Shown here: one piece after another, positions 32,958 to 35,679 of the stretch
How positions within the stretch are numbered: the first letter of the stretch is position 1
How the letters are laid out: every line of letters starts with the position of its first letter
Source: Planctomycetales bacterium
GTDB taxonomy: Bacteria; Planctomycetota; Planctomycetia; Isosphaerales; Isosphaeraceae
NCBI GenBank assembly: GCA_027449865.1
Contig: DAIDKV010000005.1
Span: 1 to 35,679 of the forward strand
Length of the DNA stretch: 35,679 nt
Direction: 5' to 3'
Position numbers and translations under genes: made by a program
Notes under the pieces: generated by a model
Database searches by the model: none
What the model was told of the DNA's origin: nothing
The model's input: the letters and a program-made list of their open reading frames with translations, nothing else

Positions 32958-34589
32958 TCATGGCAGTATCCTCAGGCCCACGGCCGTGTTGAGCGTGAGC
33001 ATCGCCCGCCGGTGGCGGATCAGCGCGTCGCGATACTGGCGGATGATGTCGTTGTAGTCCCGCTGGGCGTTCAGGTAGACGTCGAGGTTCTCCTGGCCCT
33101 CCGTGTACAGGCGGCGGAGGTCCTCCAGCCGGTGCTCGGCCCGGGGCAGGATCAGCCGCTCGATCCGCTCCACCGCGGCGCGGGACGACCCGTATTCCAG
33201 GCTCGCGTTCTCGACCTCGGCCGCCACCTGGCGCTCCAGGCCCGAGACCTCGAGCTGGGTCTGGTGGACGTTGCGCTCGGCGCGGCGGATGTTGCCCTGG
33301 TTCCGGTTGAAGAGCGGCACGGTGGCGAAGACCCCCGCGCCCCAGGACGTGGCCGCTTTGGCGCCCGGGTCGCCGTTGTTGGCGTCGAAGGCATAAGGTG
33401 TGGCCAGTGCGAAGACGTCCGGGAACCGCTCGCGGCGCTGCAGGTCTACGTTCGCCGTCGCCGAGCGGACCCCGAGGCGGGTGGCGGCGAGGTCCGGCCG
33501 GTTGGCGAAGGCCATGCCGACGAGCTGATCCGCGGGCGGTGCCTGGGCCGCCCGGTCGTGGATCGTCCCGCGCAACTCTACCCGATCGGCGGCGGCGGCC
33601 GGGATGCCGAGCAGGACACATAGGGTACGCTTCGCCTGCCTCAGCCGCGTCTCCGCCTCTTCCAGGGCGTTCACCGTCGACTCGCGCTGGATGAGCGCCG
33701 TGTCCAGCTCCGACTCGGGGGCGGCCCCTTTCTTGACGCGGTCCTGGGCGGTCTTCAGCAACGTCTCGAAGTTCGCCACGCTCGTCTGGAGATAGCGGAG
33801 CGTCGTGCGGGTCGCGAGCACGTCAACGTAGGCCGCGTGCAGGTTCTCGGCCTCGAGCCGGACGGCGTCCTGGTACTGGGCGCACAGGACCTGCTTGTTC
33901 GCCTGGGCGAGGCGGGTCCGGGCCCTGATCTTGCCGTTGACGTCGAAGGGCTGCACGAACGAGACGTTATAGGTGTTCGAGCCGGGCCGCCGCGGCGAAT
34001 ACTTGTCGCCATAAGGGACCCCGTCGGCCGCGGCGAAGACCAGGGGATTCCCCCAGAGCCCGGCTGTGAGGATGTCGGCCTCCGCCTTGGGGATCTCCTG
34101 GAACTTGATGGCGAGGTCGGGGTTCGCCCGGGCGAGGAGCGCGATGGCTTGTTCGAGGGTCAGCCCGTCCGGGGGGCCCTCATCCTCGACGGCGGTTCGC
34201 TGGATCGGCCCGTAGAGGGGGGCCGCCGTCCGCGCCCGCTCGGGCAGCGCGGGCGGGAGGATCGGCGAGCGCCGGTCCCGGGGGGAGGAGGCCTCGGTCT
34301 GCCGGGAGAACGCCTGGAGCGTGTCCAGGGGCCGCGCGCTGGGCAGGCGATCTCCCAGCCGCGCCTTGTCGACCCCCGCGATCCTCGGGAAACCGCTCTC
34401 GCGGGCCCCGTGGATCGGGCCCAACCGGGTCGAGTCCCGCGCCCGCTCCTTGGCCCGTTCGCCCGAGGAGATGGCGATGATGTCGTCGAGAAGAGTGGTG
34501 GTCCCCTGGCCCCGGGCCTGGCCCTCGCCAAGGCCGGCAGCAGCCGCGAACACGAGCCCGTACAGGCCGAGTCGGTAATGCAACGTCAT
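32958..34589 (-). CDS. czcC: TolC/CzcC-type outer membrane efflux channel with a long N-terminal extension (operon 3)
   Basis: 543 residues from the ATG at 34589 with GGAGG upstream. Signal peptide LGLYGLVFAAAAGLGEGQARG. The first 150 residues repeat the motifs of the paralog at 6218-7903 in the same order: LLDDIIAI, GERAKERARD, ILPPALPE, YGPI, DEGPPDGLTLEQAI, then FQEIPKAEADILTAGLWGNP. TolC repeats follow with PLFNRNQGNIRRAERNVHQ and LNAQRDYNDIIRQYR. It is the exit duct of pump 3. The two proteins are clear paralogs, unlike the channel of operon 2, so operons 1 and 3 probably arose by duplication within this lineage. Confidence 0.93.
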   Translation of the reverse strand: MTLHYRLGLYGLVFAAAAGLGEGQARGQGTTTLLDDIIAISSGERAKERARDSTRLGPIHGARESGFPRIAGVDKARLGDRLPSARPLDTLQAFSRQTEASSPRDRRSPILPPALPERARTAAPLYGPIQRTAVEDEGPPDGLTLEQAIALLARANPDLAIKFQEIPKAEADILTAGLWGNPLVFAAADGVPYGDKYSPRRPGSNTYNVSFVQPFDVNGKIRARTRLAQANKQVLCAQYQDAVRLEAENLHAAYVDVLATRTTLRYLQTSVANFETLLKTAQDRVKKGAAPESELDTALIQRESTVNALEEAETRLRQAKRTLCVLLGIPAAAADRVELRGTIHDRAAQAPPADQLVGMAFANRPDLAATRLGVRSATANVDLQRRERFPDVFALATPYAFDANNGDPGAKAATSWGAGVFATVPLFNRNQGNIRRAERNVHQTQLEVSGLERQVAAEVENASLEYGSSRAAVERIERLILPRAEHRLEDLRRLYTEGQENLDVYLNAQRDYNDIIRQYRDALIRHRRAMLTLNTAVGLRILP

Positions 34590-34934
34590 GGGAACCCTCC
34601 TGGTCGATGAGTGGGCATCCTATCCCTCCCGCGCCCGGCCAGCGGCCTCCCGGCCTCGCCTAATGCGGGTTGATCATTATGTCCGGCGACGAAATACAGC
34701 ATGTGCATACGAGTTAACAAAAAGTAGGGGTCGGCAGCACGGTCGTGCCGGTGGCGACGAATCGCTTCATGGGGCAGTCCCTCGTGCTCGAGATATGGGC
34801 GCGCAACGCCTCACACCGGGGGACGGCCCTTACGGAAACGACGGGGTGATCGACGTGTCCGGGCCCGAAAACGGGCAAGGGACCGGCTCAGAGCGCGCAA
34901 TGGCACCCCGGCAGTCCAGGAGGGAAGGGAGGGT
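34590..34934. other. Intergenic region between CzcI-like gene and czcC (operon 3)
   Basis: 345 bases without a convincing gene. It holds a promoter candidate (34693-34720) and a small stem GCCCG-AAAA-CGGGC at 34863-34876. The stem lies 58 bases after the CzcI-like stop on minus but has no T-run, so a terminator cannot be claimed. Confidence 0.4.
34693..34720 (-). promoter_or_regulatory. Predicted promoter of the czcC-czcB-czcA operon 3
   Basis: Read on minus: TTGTTA (34720-34715), 16 bases, TGTATT (34698-34693), inside a locally AT-richer patch. It would give a leader of about 95 bases to the ATG at 34589, and would allow czcCBA expression apart from the CzcI-like gene. Confidence 0.35.
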
Positions 34935-35288
34935 TTAGAAGCGGAAATTCTGTAGGAGGGCGCGGATGGTCAGGGAATCGCCCCAGCTCGCTAGCCCGGT
35001 GGGCGAGCCTTCCCAGGTGAGGTGATGGAGGGGGTGGGCCAGGGACAGCGGCGGCACGAGGAAGAAGAGCGGCGCGGACACGTCCAGGCCGGGCGTGCTC
35101 GCCCGCATGTCGCTGATCTGGACGGCCCCGCGGCAGACGCAGTTGTCGCTGCTCTCGGGGCAATGAACCGGGGCGTCGCCCTTACCGGTATGCTCATGCT
35201 GCACACTATGGCCGACCTCGTCTGCCCCGCAGAGGAAGGGGCAGGCCAGAATCAGGCAGGCCAGGAGCGTGGAGATGAGAGTGCGCAC
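34935..35288 (-). CDS. Small exported Cys/His-rich protein, CzcI-like leader of operon 3
   Basis: 117 residues, GTG start at 35288. The signal segment MRTLISTLLACLILACPFLC aligns without gaps with the operon 1 leader; Cys16 in LILAC may be a lipobox Cys. Mature part: HSVQHEHTGKGDAPVHCPE with His27, His31, His33, His42 and Cys43, then DNCVCRGAVQ (Cys50, Cys52), a Pro/Leu-rich middle and the C terminus IRALLQNFRF. The order CP-(E/D)...C-V/I...GAVQ and the ending RALLQNFR are shared with the protein at 16151-16501. Role inferred as periplasmic metal binding or regulation of the pump, as proposed for CzcI. It is divergent from the copper-storage gene at 35620. Confidence 0.75.
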   Translation of the reverse strand: MRTLISTLLACLILACPFLCGADEVGHSVQHEHTGKGDAPVHCPESSDNCVCRGAVQISDMRASTPGLDVSAPLFFLVPPLSLAHPLHHLTWEGSPTGLASWGDSLTIRALLQNFRF

Positions 35289-35619
35289 CGGAAGTTGCCC
35301 GTGAGGACACAGACCGCGTCAATCGTCAATGGTACGACCTCGCGGCCTTCTAGGTCAAGCTCGACCAAATGTCGAGTCGGCCCGGGACCAACGCGTCGTC
35401 CTATACAAGATCGGGCGGCCGGCGGGATTTCTGAAGATGAACCGGTTTTACTTGGTGAAAAACTCTGGCCCGTAATACCTCGTCTTTCCCCTCACACGAC
35501 GGGTCATTATCGTAATCTTATAAAAACGCAGCGTTTTAGAATTGATAATTTAATCCTTCATTGCCACCATCGCCGGCTCTCAGTGCAAGTATCAAAACGG
35601 CCATAAGAGTAGAGGTTTT
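35289..35619. other. Divergent intergenic region between CzcI-like and copper-storage genes
   Basis: 331 bases without a gene, serving two divergent starts. The half near the plus-strand gene is AT-rich (about 35510-35560) and includes GATAATTTAAT, a possible -10 area. Two dyads are listed separately or in the findings: 35360-35376 and 35523-35537. No regulator gene is present. Confidence 0.4.
35523..35537. promoter_or_regulatory. Palindrome AAAACGC-A-GCGTTTT, candidate operator
   Basis: A perfect 7-bp inverted repeat with one central base, in the AT-rich part of the divergent region and about 83 bases before the copper-storage start. Length and placement fit a dimeric repressor. The bases do not match the site upstream of zntA or that of operon 2, so it would use a different regulator. 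Confidence 0.4.
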
Positions 35620-35679
35620 ATGCACCAGCCCGATCCCCGAATGGAAGAATGTATCAAGCAGTGCTGGGAGTGCCGCGAC
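35620..35679 (+). CDS. Four-helix-bundle copper-binding protein (Csp/DUF326), N-terminal 20 residues
   Basis: ATG at 35620 preceded by AGAGG at four to five bases. The visible residues, ending MEECIKQCWECRD, carry the C-x3-C-x2-C spacing that lines the inside of the helix bundle in Csp copper-storage proteins, which hold many Cu(I) ions through Cys thiols. No signal peptide precedes it, so a cytosolic Csp3-like form is likely. The rest lies beyond the window. It is transcribed away from czc operon 3 and suggests the island also deals with copper. Confidence 0.8.
   Translation, partial: MHQPDPRMEECIKQCWECRD

Noticed and set aside
34863-34876. Stem GCCCG-AAAA-CGGGC as a terminator of the CzcI-like gene
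   Set aside because: Five base pairs, no T-run on the minus strand.
1-35679. Insertion sequences, integrase, tRNA genes or CRISPR arrays marking island ends
   Set aside because: No transposase or integrase frame, no cloverleaf-like sequence and no regular direct repeats were seen on either strand.

Overview
This 35.7-kb window is a dense metal-homeostasis and metal-resistance island. GC content is high apart from a few short AT-rich intergenic islands. The organism is most consistent with a planctomycete (Isosphaeraceae-like). That is an inference from the unusual N-terminal extensions of the TolC-type proteins at 6218-7903 and 32958-34589, the Cys-rich leader proteins and the overall gene style; it cannot be proven from the window alone. 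The block 17101-23671 looks more proteobacterial (short CzcB without a helical hairpin, classical CzcA, visibly lower GC) and may have been acquired separately.

Layout. The left edge holds the 3' end of a DUF305 protein (1-141) and an OafA-type acyltransferase (164-1261), both on plus. Next, on minus, come the decayed remains of an AAA-ATPase / S8-peptidase pair (1288 to about 2255) lying against the 3' end of a Zn/Cd/Pb P1B-type ATPase (2289-4649) and a CaCA-type cation exchanger (4791-6053). A long minus-strand transcription unit (16501 to 6218) follows: small CzcI-like leader, CzcB with a Cys/His-repeat domain, CzcA, a small coiled-coil protein, an 84-aa unknown, a GT39-type glycosyltransferase, a GT9 glycosyltransferase and a TolC-type channel. 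The metal efflux components therefore flank two glycosyltransferases. A small CxxC protein (16714-16908) lies just upstream.

The second efflux operon (23671 to 17101, minus) reads CzcI-like, CzcC, CzcB, CzcA and two tandem paralogous lipoproteins, with overlapping genes almost throughout. It is divergent from an MgtC-family gene (23870-24445, plus) across a 174-bp AT-rich regulatory region containing a palindrome. A P1B-4-type ATPase pseudogene (24501-26786) and a ZIP-family transporter (26801-27517) follow on minus. The third efflux operon (35288 to 27642, minus) is CzcI-like, CzcC, CzcB and an unusually long CzcA. At the right edge a four-helix-bundle copper-storage (Csp/DUF326) gene begins on plus (35620) and runs out of the window.

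How they fit together. Three tripartite HME-RND pumps export divalent cations from periplasm and cytoplasm. The P1B ATPase feeds cytosolic metal to the periplasm. The ZIP and CaCA transporters handle cation entry or exchange. DUF305 and Csp proteins point to copper handling at both ends. The most notable pattern is that each of the three pumps is headed by its own small exported Cys/His-rich protein in the position that CzcI occupies in Cupriavidus czcICBA.
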